Shown here one piece after another: positions 25,310 through 34,644 of a stretch of DNA of 64,000 bases; position 1 is the stretch's first letter, and every line of letters begins with the position of its first letter. The translations under genes were made by a program, and so were the position numbers. The stretch comes from Niastella caeni (GTDB lineage Bacteria; Bacteroidota; Bacteroidia; Chitinophagales; Chitinophagaceae). The notes under the pieces were generated by a model. It was not told where the DNA came from. It searched no databases and was given only the letters and a program-made list of their open reading frames with translations. Location of the stretch: positions 62,001-126,000 of the forward strand of contig NZ_STFF01000006.1 in assembly GCF_004834005.1 (NCBI RefSeq), written 5' to 3'.

Positions 25310-26641
25310 TTAATGAAGTATCAATGAATGTTCTATTTGCTCCAGCGATTTGCCTTTTGTTTCGGGCATCAGCTTCCATACAAACAATAATTGCAATACC
25401 ATCATGGTGGCGAAAAATAAAAACGTGTTACCAGCGCCGGCTTTTTCGGCCAGGTAAGGAAAAGTAAAAGCAATAACCGCAGCCATTACCCAATGCGTGG
25501 TGCTGCCAAGGGTTTGGCCTTTTGCTCTTACAGATGTTGGAAATATTTCGGAAATAAATACCCAGATTACAGCGCCTTGTGAAAAAGCAAAGAAGGCGAT
25601 GTACACAAAAAGAAAAACGGGTACGGACCAAACACTAAAGCTTTGCTGGTAAAAAGAATAAGATACCAGGCTAAGCGAAAAGATCAAACCAGCCGAACCA
25701 ATCATCATCAGGCTTCGCCGGCCTACTCTATCTATAAAGCCCATAGCCAACAGGGTAAACATAAAATTCATTAGTCCCAGGCCAGCTGTTGATAAAAGGG
25801 AAGAATTTTTGCCAAGACCTGTCATCTCAAAAATGCGCGGTGCATAATAAATAATGGCATTGATGCCCGACACCTGGTTGAATATGGCGAATAGCATGGC
25901 CAGCATTACAGGTGTTTTGTATTTTGCCAAAAACAGTTTCGGTCGTTCCTCAGGCATATTGTTGGTTGCACCTGTTTGCTCAATGCTTCGCACAAGTTCT
26001 TCGGCGCTTTCCGGTTCAACAAGCCTGAATATAGCACGTGCTTCGCTCAATTTTCCTTTTTTCAATATGAGCCAGCGTGGACTTTCAGGGACCAATTGAA
26101 GCAATAGCAGAAATACAGTAGAAGGAACTGCCTGTACCCCCAGCATCAGCCGCCAGGAGTTGTCGCCATTTAAACCAATAAGATAATTGGAAAGATAGGA
26201 GATCACTATGCCGAATACGACGTTGAACTGGAATAAGCCTACCAGCATACCGCGTTTGGAAGGCGGAGAGATCTCTGAGATATAAATGGGAGCAGTAACA
26301 GAGGAGGCGCCTACACCCAAACCGCCCAACAAGCGAAATACAAGGAACAGGTACCAGTTGGTTGCGAGTGCGGTACCTAAAGAAGATACCAGGTATAAAA
26401 CAGCGATAATGTATAATGTCTTTTTCCGGCCCCAGCGGTCGCACGGATACCCGCCAACCAGGGAACCGATCACTGTACCAATTAATGCGATGGAAACGGT
26501 AAGACCATGCTCAATGGTATTCAGGTTCCAGTACAGCTGTATAGTTTGCTCGGCGCCGGAAATAACAGCCGTGTCGAAACCAAATAAAAAACCACCAAGC
26601 GCTATTACGATAGACCAGGTTAATGCAATCCTTTTTTTCAT
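25310..26641 (-). CDS. MFS sugar porter (major facilitator, sugar-proton symporter)
   Basis: The 443-residue inner-membrane protein has 12 hydrophobic helices. Sugar-porter signatures are present: GFDTAVISGA in helix 1, the DRWGRKK loop between helices 2 and 3, RLLGGLGVGASSVTAPIYISEISPPSKRG (in pieces) in the middle, a central PESPRWL motif, NAIIYYAPRIF, the repeated DRVGRR loop, and a C-terminal PETKGKSLEQIE. It most resembles bacterial xylose/fructose/glucose symporters. In the fructan locus of Bacteroides thetaiotaomicron an inner-membrane fructose importer of this family has the same position, so monosaccharide (fructose) import is the best guess. First gene of the operon, divergent from the regulator. 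Confidence 0.92.
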   Translation of the reverse strand: MKKRIALTWSIVIALGGFLFGFDTAVISGAEQTIQLYWNLNTIEHGLTVSIALIGTVIGSLVGGYPCDRWGRKKTLYIIAVLYLVSSLGTALATNWYLFLVFRLLGGLGVGASSVTAPIYISEISPPSKRGMLVGLFQFNVVFGIVISYLSNYLIGLNGDNSWRLMLGVQAVPSTVFLLLLQLVPESPRWLILKKGKLSEARAIFRLVEPESAEELVRSIEQTGATNNMPEERPKLFLAKYKTPVMLAMLFAIFNQVSGINAIIYYAPRIFEMTGLGKNSSLLSTAGLGLMNFMFTLLAMGFIDRVGRRSLMMIGSAGLIFSLSLVSYSFYQQSFSVWSVPVFLFVYIAFFAFSQGAVIWVFISEIFPTSVRAKGQTLGSTTHWVMAAVIAFTFPYLAEKAGAGNTFLFFATMMVLQLLFVWKLMPETKGKSLEQIEHSLILH

Positions 26642-26660
26642 ATAACAAGCCTTAACCCGC

Positions 26661-26668
26661 CAAAAGTA
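26661..26668 (-). promoter_or_regulatory. Candidate -7 element for the sugar operon
   Basis: On the minus strand this reads TACTTTTG, a match to TAnnTTTG, 20 bases before the MFS start codon. A TTTG (26694-26697, minus) lies 25 bases further upstream, longer than the usual ~20, so the pair is imperfect. If real, this promoter drives the whole 17-kb operon. Confidence 0.4.
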
Positions 26669-26752
26669 TAAGCGGATGCGGCCTGGCGCCTTTCAAAATT
26701 CAATCAATCACTTTAGCTTTTTCGTCATTTATATTTTTATGATTAATAAGCT

Positions 26753-26786
26753 GAATACTAATCATTTAATAATATAGAATACTAAT
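26753..26786. promoter_or_regulatory. Paired direct repeat, candidate operator of the hybrid regulator
   Basis: GAATACTAAT occurs twice, at 26753-26762 and 26777-26786, so the repeat centres are 24 bases (just over two helical turns) apart. The pair lies between the divergent MFS operon and the regulator gene, about 85 bases upstream of the proposed MFS -7 element. AraC-type DNA-binding domains, such as the one at the end of the neighbouring regulator, typically bind directly repeated half-sites about two turns apart. The link is inference. Confidence 0.5.
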
Positions 26787-26869
26787 TTTTAAAGGTCCGG
26801 TTTACGTTTTTCAACATAGGTATTAAAAAATATATCATTTTTATAGTACCAAACGATTGCTTGTATAAC

Positions 26870-29623
26870 ATGAGGTTATTTGTAGTGATATTGCTGGTAG
26901 CCATGCTGCCTGTTTCCTGCGCCGATTACACAAAGGGCAAACAATACGTTATTGCGTTTTCCCAGTGTATGGACTATGATCAATGGCGACAAACCATGCT
27001 GGCGGAAATGAACCGGGAGCTTTCTTTCCATAATGATGTCCGGTTCATATATAAAAATGCCAACAGCAACAGCGACACCCAGGTGGCACAGATCAATGAA
27101 TTGCTGAAGCAGCGGATCGATCTGTTGATCGTGTCGCCAAACGAAGTAGCCCCCCTCACACCTGTTATTGAAAAAGTATCTGATGCAGGCATACCTGTTG
27201 TTTTGATCGACCGGAAAACGAATTCCGATAAATACACTGCCTTTATCGGGGCCGAAAATTTTGAGGTAGGCCAGAATGCGGGTCAGTTCGCCGTTTCTGT
27301 GCTGAAAGGGAAAGGAAAAGTAATGGAAATAACGGCGCCGGAAGATGCTTCTCCATTCATTGACCGGCATAATGGATTTATTCATGTTATTTCACGGTAC
27401 CCCGGCATTCAATTCCTGAAAAAAGCAAAGGCTGGCAATGCCCAACACTTCGACAGTACCATAAAAGAAGCCGGTGAACCGGACCTCATTTTTGCACATA
27501 ACGATGCAATGGCAAATGATGCCTACCAAAGCTGCCAGCGTTTGGGCATTGATAAAAAGGTAAAGATCATTGGGGTTGACGGCCTGCCGGTAAAAGGAAT
27601 GGGATTGGATATGGTGGCCAATAAAAGTATCATTGCAACCGTGCTATACCCTACCGCTGGCAAGGAAGCGATCCTGACCGCATTGAACATTTTAAGCAAC
27701 AAACCCTTTAAAAAAGAAAATCAGCTTTTTACTACGGTAATAGATTCGGGCAACGTACGGTTAATGAAAATGCAGGCCGAAAAGCTGATCAGCCAGCAAT
27801 ATGATATTGAAGAACGACAGAAAATACTCGACCGGCAGATCATCATTTCACAAAACCAGGAAACGGTAATATTTATTATTGCCATTACCCTCAGCCTCAC
27901 GTTAATATTAGGAGGCCTTTCCTACTATTTTCTAAAAGAAAACAAGAAAATAACCAACCGGCTCGAATTACAGAACAAGGAGATCTCTTTGCAAAAAAAT
28001 CAACTGGAAGAACAAAAGAACCAGTTGATCGAGATGGGGGCCAAAGCCGAGGAGGCGCACCAGGCAAAACTGAACTTCTTTACCAATATCTCGCACGAAT
28101 TCAGAACACCGCTGTCGCTTATTTTAACACCGCTCGAAGAAGTGGCCGGTAATCCGCGGTTGCCTGCCGGTATACAACAAACACTGAAACTCGTAGAAAA
28201 AAATGTGTTGAGGTTGTACAAGCTGGTTAACCAGTTGATGGATTTCAGGAAAATAGAGTTTAATAAAATGCCTGTTAATGCCGCGGAGCATGATCTTGTT
28301 GATTTTATACAGGAGATTGTGCACACGTACAATAAGCTGGCGCAAAGCAAAAACATCCATCTTCGTTTTATAACAACCGAAAGAACATTACCGGCCTGGT
28401 TCGACGCCGGCATGCTGGATAAGGTACTATTTAATATGCTATCGAATGCATTTAAATTCACCAAAGAAAATGGATTTATACAGGTGAGTCTTCAGCAGGA
28501 GCATAGTAACGCTGTTATCAGGATCGAGGATAGTGGCGTTGGTATGTCGGAAGAAATTATACAGCATGCTTTTGACCCTTTTTTCCAGGGGGAATATGAA
28601 AACTATAAAGGAACCGGACTTGGACTTGCCTTATCAAAAGAGCTTATTGAATTGCATAAAGGCACAGTGGCCGTAAAAAGTGAAAAAGGCAAAGGCACCA
28701 CATTTGAGATCCGTTTTCCGCTCACGGCTATGCAGGTTGCTGCCCAAGCATCAGCAGCGCCTGCGCTCAACCATATCATTAGTGAAGACGCTAAAATATA
28801 TACCACAGAATTGTATCCCGCGCTTCCATCAACGACAGTTGCACCTGCTTTTATCAGAAAAGAATACAGCATACTGATCATAGAAGACAATGACGATCTG
28901 CGACAATTTATGGCGAACCGGCTTTCTGTGCGGTATGAGGTCTTTGAAGCGGCCAATTCGAACACGGCGCTGAAAACAGCCCTCGATAATTCGCCCGACA
29001 TCATTATTTGCGACATTGTGATACCAGGTAAAAATGGTTTGGAACTGACGAAAATATTCAAATCGGATGTGCGCATGGCGCATATACCGGTAATTTTACT
29101 CACAGCACGTAATACCGACGAACAAAAAATAGAAGGTTTTAAAACCGGCGCCGATGCTTATATTACGAAGCCATTCAATTTTCAATTGCTTGAGCAACAT
29201 GTTATTGCCTTATTGAATAACAGGAATAAATCCAAAGAGCATTATTCCAGTGACACGATGCCAGGTATAACACAAATTACCAGGAAAAAAACAGACCGCA
29301 AGTTCATCAGTGAATTTTCGGCGATCGTAGAAAATAATATCAGTAATGATGCATTCAGCATAGAAGATATTTGCCGCGAACTGAACATTTCACCCGCACA
29401 GCTCTCCAGAAAAGTAAAAGCATTGATGGAATGTAACGTAAACGAATACATTGTTAATACCCGGTTGAAAAAGGCAAAATATTACCTGCAGCATGAAAAT
29501 CTTACCATTGCCGAAATCGCATTTAAAACGGGCTTTTCTTCCGCCGCGTATTTTTCTACCGTATTCAAATCGAAATTTTCAATTACGCCTTCAGAGTTTA
29601 AAGAGGGCCCTGGCAGGGAATAG
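26870..29623 (+). CDS. Hybrid two-component regulator with periplasmic sugar-binding sensor domain
   Basis: The ATG at 26870 is preferred to the in-frame TTG at 26861 because it directly begins a signal/anchor sequence (RLFVVILLVAMLPVSCAD, with a lipobox-like Cys). Residues ~22-325 are a type-1 periplasmic-binding fold of the ribose-binding/LacI type (AFSQCMDYDQWRQ, ISPN-like VSPNEVAPL, PVVLIDRK, FAHNDAMA). One TM helix lies at ~332-354. A coiled coil leads to a histidine kinase (His409 in ISHEFRTPLS; DSGVGM and GTGLGLAL boxes), a receiver domain (Asp715 in IICDIVIPG) and a C-terminal AraC-type HTH (~820-917). The same architecture in BT1754 of B. thetaiotaomicron senses fructose directly. 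It lies divergent from the operon with GH32, which it probably activates. Confidence 0.9.
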   Translation: MRLFVVILLVAMLPVSCADYTKGKQYVIAFSQCMDYDQWRQTMLAEMNRELSFHNDVRFIYKNANSNSDTQVAQINELLKQRIDLLIVSPNEVAPLTPVIEKVSDAGIPVVLIDRKTNSDKYTAFIGAENFEVGQNAGQFAVSVLKGKGKVMEITAPEDASPFIDRHNGFIHVISRYPGIQFLKKAKAGNAQHFDSTIKEAGEPDLIFAHNDAMANDAYQSCQRLGIDKKVKIIGVDGLPVKGMGLDMVANKSIIATVLYPTAGKEAILTALNILSNKPFKKENQLFTTVIDSGNVRLMKMQAEKLISQQYDIEERQKILDRQIIISQNQETVIFIIAITLSLTLILGGLSYYFLKENKKITNRLELQNKEISLQKNQLEEQKNQLIEMGAKAEEAHQAKLNFFTNISHEFRTPLSLILTPLEEVAGNPRLPAGIQQTLKLVEKNVLRLYKLVNQLMDFRKIEFNKMPVNAAEHDLVDFIQEIVHTYNKLAQSKNIHLRFITTERTLPAWFDAGMLDKVLFNMLSNAFKFTKENGFIQVSLQQEHSNAVIRIEDSGVGMSEEIIQHAFDPFFQGEYENYKGTGLGLALSKELIELHKGTVAVKSEKGKGTTFEIRFPLTAMQVAAQASAAPALNHIISEDAKIYTTELYPALPSTTVAPAFIRKEYSILIIEDNDDLRQFMANRLSVRYEVFEAANSNTALKTALDNSPDIIICDIVIPGKNGLELTKIFKSDVRMAHIPVILLTARNTDEQKIEGFKTGADAYITKPFNFQLLEQHVIALLNNRNKSKEHYSSDTMPGITQITRKKTDRKFISEFSAIVENNISNDAFSIEDICRELNISPAQLSRKVKALMECNVNEYIVNTRLKKAKYYLQHENLTIAEIAFKTGFSSAAYFSTVFKSKFSITPSEFKEGPGRE

Positions 29624-29694
29624 GGGAAAGATATTGAATTGAACAGTACTAAATTGCGGCATTTTTCTTATTTTTAAGATATTGTAAAATATAC

Positions 29695-30297
29695 ATGTCT
29701 GTTCAATTCACCATACTGCCCAATGAGAAGGATCTATTTGTGCGTGCTGCAGAAGGTGATCAGACCGCTTTCACCAACATTTTCGATCATTACTCGCCCC
29801 GCTTATTTGCTTTCATTCTAAAAATTACAAAATCACAGTCTGCAGCAGAAGATATTACACAGGAAGTATTTTTAAAGCTCTGGACAAACCGCGAAAAACT
29901 CCCGGATATAAAAAGTTACAGTTCTTACATTTTTACTATGGCCTTTAATTACACGGTCAATTACATCAAAAGAAATATTTGGGAAGCTGGCAAGTTGCGC
30001 ATTATTGAAAACAACGGTATTACTCATTCGAATATTACTGAAGAAATAATAGATTTCAACGAAAGCAACCTGCTTGTTCAGCAGGCCGTTCAGCAGTTGC
30101 CGCCACAAAAGAAGATCATTTACAAACTTAACCGTGAACAGGGCCTTACGCTTGAACAAATTGCCGGGCAAATGAACCTGTCAAGAAATACAGTGCGAAA
30201 TCATTTGGCCGAAGCGATCAATTTTATCAGAACGTACATTAAACAGCAAACAATATCAGTAATAGTACTTATACTTTCCAATAACCGCCTTCATTAA
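29695..30297 (+). CDS. ECF-type RNA polymerase sigma factor
   Basis: The 200-residue protein has region 2 (AFTNIFDHYSPRLFAFILKITKSQSAAEDITQEVFLKLW, in pieces, residues ~24-66) and region 4 (residues ~135-185, QLPPQKKIIYKLNREQGLTLEQIAGQMNLSRNTVRNHLAEAI in pieces) with the helix-turn-helix. It belongs to the FecI-like group of Bacteroidota that pairs with FecR anti-sigma factors. Its likely partner is at 41094-42362, 11 kb away, at the other end of the TonB-receptor locus. Its stop codon is one base from the stop of the convergent amidohydrolase gene. The hydrophobic tail (TISVIVLIL) is a little unusual but common in this group. It presumably directs transcription of the receptor operon. Confidence 0.88.
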   Translation: MSVQFTILPNEKDLFVRAAEGDQTAFTNIFDHYSPRLFAFILKITKSQSAAEDITQEVFLKLWTNREKLPDIKSYSSYIFTMAFNYTVNYIKRNIWEAGKLRIIENNGITHSNITEEIIDFNESNLLVQQAVQQLPPQKKIIYKLNREQGLTLEQIAGQMNLSRNTVRNHLAEAINFIRTYIKQQTISVIVLILSNNRLH

Positions 30298-30298
30298 C

Positions 30299-31597
30299 TT
30301 ATTTAAGGTTATAATAACGCTTATAACGCTCATTCAATTGCTTATGCTTATCATCAAGATCTATTTCCCTTCCCTGTATGTAAGCCCTGAGAATAATGCT
30401 GGTACGCATATCCAGAATATCGCCGGCGCACACTAAAACATTTGCATCTTTACCTGCTTCAAGGGTGCCGGTAACGGAATCAATGCCTAAAATTTTTGCT
30501 GTATTCAGCGTAATGGCAGCCAGCGCCTCTTCTTTTGTTAATCCATATGCCGCAGTTGTTCCGGCATTGAACATGATATTACGTAACTGGTAAGAACCTT
30601 CCTGACCAATACAAAACAACACCCCTGCCCTGTGTAATTGCCACGCTGTTTTATAAGGCTGGTCAATGTCATCATCCTGCATTACAGGCAAACGGTGCGG
30701 CGCATTGAGAATAACCGGAATGTTATGTTGCTTTATCAGATCTGCGATCATCCAACTGTCGGTTCCCCCTGCAATGACAATATCAATTTCCTGCTCCTTT
30801 CCCAGGTCAATTGCCATCAGCATTTCTTTAACACCATTACAATGAACGATCAATTTCTGCTGATGATTGAACAGGCCCTTTACCGCTTCGTAATTCAAAT
30901 TGATGGCTGCATGGTTGCTTTCTTTTAAATAAGCCCTTGCTTCGGCTAAAAAAGACCTCGCCTGCCGAATAGCCCCCATTACCCTTTGCATATTGCCTCC
31001 ACCGGCCTCATCGCCGTCCTCTGCGGCCTCCATTCTTAAACCCGGAATATAAAAGTGTATGGCATTATCTTTTTTATATACGGCATCCTTATTGTTCCAG
31101 GCATCTAACTGCACTACTGAAGAAGTTCCCGCAATAAGCCTTCCCTGCGGCACAATATGCGCCAACAAAATTCCATTCGACCTTAATGTATTGATCACCT
31201 TCGAATCAACATTATAAGCCACGAGTGAACGAACAGCCGGCGAAAGCTGCCCGATCTCAGCATAATCATTGGTGGATTTTATACTGGATACTTCAGCAAG
31301 CCCCAAATTACCAGATGCTGCTATGAGTCCCGGATAAACATGCTGACCACTGCAGTTTATAATTTTTGTACCGGTAACCGGAACCGTGATTTCATTCCCA
31401 ACAGCAATGATCTTGCCATCGGCGAAAGCAATAGTTCCATTATTTACAACCTGGCCATTTCCTACGTGAATAGTGGCGTTGGTCAAATAAACGGGCGAAG
31501 ATTGGGGTGGCGCCGGATACACCGTTTCCTGTGCATTTGACTTTACCCGTAAAAGAACAGTAAGAGAAATGATAAGTATTACCTTTTTATATCGCAT
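30299..31597 (-). CDS. Amidohydrolase-family secreted protein with altered metal site
   Basis: The 432-residue protein has a signal peptide (residues 1-22) and the imidazolonepropionase-like amidohydrolase layout: an N-terminal beta strand domain (TNATIHVGNGQVVNNGTI), a barrel, and a C-terminal NTAKILGI...GTLEAGKDANVLV block. The first metal ligand motif, normally HxH after PGLID, reads YPGLIAASGNLGLAEV, without either histidine, so the classical binuclear site cannot form. Later candidate ligands (IVHCNG, NAPHRLP) are present. Such degenerate members are known in Bacteroidota. It is the last gene of the locus, 31 bases behind the 1003-residue amidohydrolase. Substrate unknown; a peptide-derived or cyclic amide is plausible. 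Confidence 0.75.
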   Translation of the reverse strand: MRYKKVILIISLTVLLRVKSNAQETVYPAPPQSSPVYLTNATIHVGNGQVVNNGTIAFADGKIIAVGNEITVPVTGTKIINCSGQHVYPGLIAASGNLGLAEVSSIKSTNDYAEIGQLSPAVRSLVAYNVDSKVINTLRSNGILLAHIVPQGRLIAGTSSVVQLDAWNNKDAVYKKDNAIHFYIPGLRMEAAEDGDEAGGGNMQRVMGAIRQARSFLAEARAYLKESNHAAINLNYEAVKGLFNHQQKLIVHCNGVKEMLMAIDLGKEQEIDIVIAGGTDSWMIADLIKQHNIPVILNAPHRLPVMQDDDIDQPYKTAWQLHRAGVLFCIGQEGSYQLRNIMFNAGTTAAYGLTKEEALAAITLNTAKILGIDSVTGTLEAGKDANVLVCAGDILDMRTSIILRAYIQGREIDLDDKHKQLNERYKRYYNLK

Positions 31598-31628
31598 GCT
31601 TATAAGATTATTTTTTTATTTATTCCTT

Positions 31629-34600
31629 TTATAATTGTTCCTCTTCCCCGTAAAGTCCTTCGCAGCTCCATACTTCTTCTTCCGTTGCTTTTGCTTTTTG
31701 AAGCGGACCGCCTTTTTTCTTTTCGGCAATCATTTTCTGGATCAACCGGTTCCTTTCCTCGCTGATCCGTTTACGCAAAAGCCGGTCGCATTCTATATCG
31801 AAATATATTATTCCATCCACCATTGTCTTTTCGGCTTTGGCATAGATGCTAAGCGGATGATCGCTCCACAATACCAGGTCTGCATCTTTACCCTCCTTTA
31901 TACTTCCCACCCTGTTAGTTATGTGCAGCAACTGCGCCGGATTGAGGGTAACCAGCTTCACAGCCTCTTCCTCACTCATGCCGCCGTATTTCATCATTTT
32001 TGCGCCTTCCTGGTTCAGTCTTCTTGCCATTTCTGCGTCATCTGAATTGATAGCGGTTATTACACCAACTTTGCTTAAAATATTTGCATTATAGGGTATG
32101 CCATCAACCACTTCCATTTTAAATGCCCATCTGTCAGAAAAAGTTCCAACACCCGCTCCATGCTGCTTCAGTTGCCCGGCAACTTTGTACCCTTCCATGC
32201 CGTGTGTAAATGTATTTACGCGAAAGCCAAACCGCTCTGCCACTTCCATGAGCATAGTTATTTCACTTTGCACATACGAATGAGAAGTGATGAACCGTTT
32301 TTTATACAGCACTTCAACCAAGGCGTCCAGCGTCAGATCCTTTCTAACGCCATTTCCTTTTTTTGCATATTCGCCGGCTCTTGTAAATACATCGATCAAA
32401 GCCTGTTCTACCCCCATTCGTGTTTGCGGGAAACGGGTTCCCGGCCGTTCACTGCGGTTGGAGTGTTTTACATTTTCACCCAGTGCAAACTTTATAAAGG
32501 GATCATTATTCCCGAATTTTAATTGTTCCGGACCGGCGCCCCATCGCAGCTTTATGAGTTGTGATTGTCCGCCTATAAGATTGGATGAACCAGGTAGGAT
32601 GTGTGATGCAGTAACACCACCACTTAATTGCCGGTAAATGTTTATATCATCGGGATTTAATACATCTTCAATCCTTACTTCAGCAGTTACTGTATTGGAG
32701 CCTTCGTTTACACCTCCTGAAATAGCGATGTGGGAATGTTCATCGATAATACCGGCAGTAAGATGCTTATTGGTTCCGTCGATGATGCGGGCACCCGGAG
32801 CGGTAAGGTCTTTGCCAACCTGGGCTATTTTTCCATTTTTGATCAGCACATCCCTGTTTTGCAACCTGCCCTCTTTTTCGTTCGTCCATACAGTTGTGTT
32901 TTTTATTAAAAGCGTTTGCTGTTCCGGCTTATTTTCCCAGCCATAGCCATTAAACGGGTAATAGATTGCAGCATTTACATTACTTATTTTTCTCAACGCA
33001 TCGCCCTGCTTTGTGTTCAAAGATTGGGCTGGTTGAATAAGTTTCGCTGTCCAGTATAACGATGTTCCGGCAGTATCACGACCTACGCCATTCCATCCGG
33101 CAATTGATCCTGTGCCACTCAACAAAATTTGTTGTTTTGCTCCTTTCTTACAGGGAAAGGTAAGGGAGACGGTTTGCCCTTCGACATTTATTTTGCCTGG
33201 CAAGGTATCATTGCCGTGAATTACAGTTACTGCCGGAATTTTCACTGAACCACCAATTTGTAAAGTATAGTTTATTCCATTACCTGCATTATTCACAACC
33301 ATATTATAACTTCCCCGCACATCGAACAAGGCATCTTCATTTATGGCGTATTTATCGCCCTGTATCCAATTTTGATAAATAATAGTTTGTTCTTCGAACA
33401 GGGGGCCAGAGGTGATCAGCAGGTTGGCTATTTTCCCAGTTTCCAAAGAACCTAACAGGTCATTTGTTCCTATAATCCTGGCCGGGGTTGTAGTTAAAGC
33501 TTCCAGCGCTTTTTGTTCGCTTAATCCATACTGAATGGCCTTCCTGATATTGGGTATAAAATCTTTGACATCCTTTAATCCAAATGGGGTAAAGCAGAAT
33601 GTAATTCCAGCTTTTTCAAATGCAGCAGGTTGGGTTGGCGCCATTTCCCAGTGCTTCATGTCTGCCAGGGACACATAACGGGCATCGGCGGGGTCCTCAA
33701 GATCCATCGCCAATGGAAAATCTACAGGCAGAATGAAACTTGCATTCGTGGCTTTCATTTCGGCCATACGCTGGTATTCATTGCCATCGGCTTTTATGAT
33801 ATACTGTACGCCAAATTCATCGCCTGTTTTGTCGGCTCGTAATACGTCCCATTTGTTTTCTGCTGAAAATATTTGCGGCAATGTTTGTTGGGCATTCCAT
33901 GCTTTAAGACTTAAGTTCACCCCTTCGCCGGCGGGGTTGGTTTTATACCACCTGGCATCGAGGAACGTTTGGCGCAGCAAAGCAATGGAGCCCATTAATG
34001 AAAAGGGATAGGTTTGTGTGGAGCTGCCTTTATCGAAAGAATAAAAAGCAGCCGCTTTTTCTTTTATCATTAATTCATTTTCCCTTTTGCTGCCAGGAGT
34101 AACCAGGGCGCCTGTACCACGGGCAATTCCATCCATTTGATGTATGACCACACTGCCAAAGCCGGCGTCGCGGATCTTTTTAGCATCGGCCCCATTTATT
34201 GTAAACAGGTCACAGGCATTCACTTCGCTTTTTATGGCCTGGTTCCAGCCATAGGCTCCTTTGGTATTGGATATAAACTGTGGGGTGTTTGTAAATACCT
34301 GCGGCGCCTTTTTAACTGCAGGCGTTCCATAACCGCTGAACAGGTCGAGAAAAGAGGCATAGATATATTTTCCACTGCAATCAATAACTTCCGCCTCTTT
34401 AGGTATAGGTGTTTGTTTATCGCCCACGCTTATTATTCTTCCGTTGCGGATAACCAATGTTCCATTTGCGATCGTTCGGGCAGGGTCCTGTACAATAGTG
34501 GCATTGGTAAAGGCGTAACAGGCTATTTTTGGATTGCTTATTCCATTTACCGGAAAAGTTTCCTGTGCTATACCAGCAAGCGACATTTGGCACATCAGGA

Positions 34601-34640
34601 TCAGCACAGTTATTTTTATTAATAATTTTAAACGGGCCAT
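31629..34640 (-). CDS. Double amidohydrolase-domain secreted protein
   Basis: The 1003-residue protein has a signal peptide (ending near GIAQE). Two amidohydrolase-like halves follow. The N-terminal half (~30-435) has FTNATIVQ, CSGKYIYASFLDLFSGYG in place of the HxH loop, and a closing TTPARIIGTNDLLGSLETGKIANLLI; the HxH is missing. A beta-rich linker (~445-575) follows. The C-terminal half (~580-1000) is complete, with GIIDEHSHIAI carrying HxH, THGMEGY, SDDAEMARRLNQEG and LNPAQLLHI...GSIKEGKDADLVLWS. Only the second half therefore looks catalytically competent. The start codon lies 4 bases downstream of the M14 carboxypeptidase stop (translationally linked), suggesting stepwise breakdown of peptides or related amides. 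Confidence 0.82.
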   Translation of the reverse strand: MARLKLLIKITVLILMCQMSLAGIAQETFPVNGISNPKIACYAFTNATIVQDPARTIANGTLVIRNGRIISVGDKQTPIPKEAEVIDCSGKYIYASFLDLFSGYGTPAVKKAPQVFTNTPQFISNTKGAYGWNQAIKSEVNACDLFTINGADAKKIRDAGFGSVVIHQMDGIARGTGALVTPGSKRENELMIKEKAAAFYSFDKGSSTQTYPFSLMGSIALLRQTFLDARWYKTNPAGEGVNLSLKAWNAQQTLPQIFSAENKWDVLRADKTGDEFGVQYIIKADGNEYQRMAEMKATNASFILPVDFPLAMDLEDPADARYVSLADMKHWEMAPTQPAAFEKAGITFCFTPFGLKDVKDFIPNIRKAIQYGLSEQKALEALTTTPARIIGTNDLLGSLETGKIANLLITSGPLFEEQTIIYQNWIQGDKYAINEDALFDVRGSYNMVVNNAGNGINYTLQIGGSVKIPAVTVIHGNDTLPGKINVEGQTVSLTFPCKKGAKQQILLSGTGSIAGWNGVGRDTAGTSLYWTAKLIQPAQSLNTKQGDALRKISNVNAAIYYPFNGYGWENKPEQQTLLIKNTTVWTNEKEGRLQNRDVLIKNGKIAQVGKDLTAPGARIIDGTNKHLTAGIIDEHSHIAISGGVNEGSNTVTAEVRIEDVLNPDDINIYRQLSGGVTASHILPGSSNLIGGQSQLIKLRWGAGPEQLKFGNNDPFIKFALGENVKHSNRSERPGTRFPQTRMGVEQALIDVFTRAGEYAKKGNGVRKDLTLDALVEVLYKKRFITSHSYVQSEITMLMEVAERFGFRVNTFTHGMEGYKVAGQLKQHGAGVGTFSDRWAFKMEVVDGIPYNANILSKVGVITAINSDDAEMARRLNQEGAKMMKYGGMSEEEAVKLVTLNPAQLLHITNRVGSIKEGKDADLVLWSDHPLSIYAKAEKTMVDGIIYFDIECDRLLRKRISEERNRLIQKMIAEKKKGGPLQKAKATEEEVWSCEGLYGEEEQL

Positions 34641-34644
34641 AATT

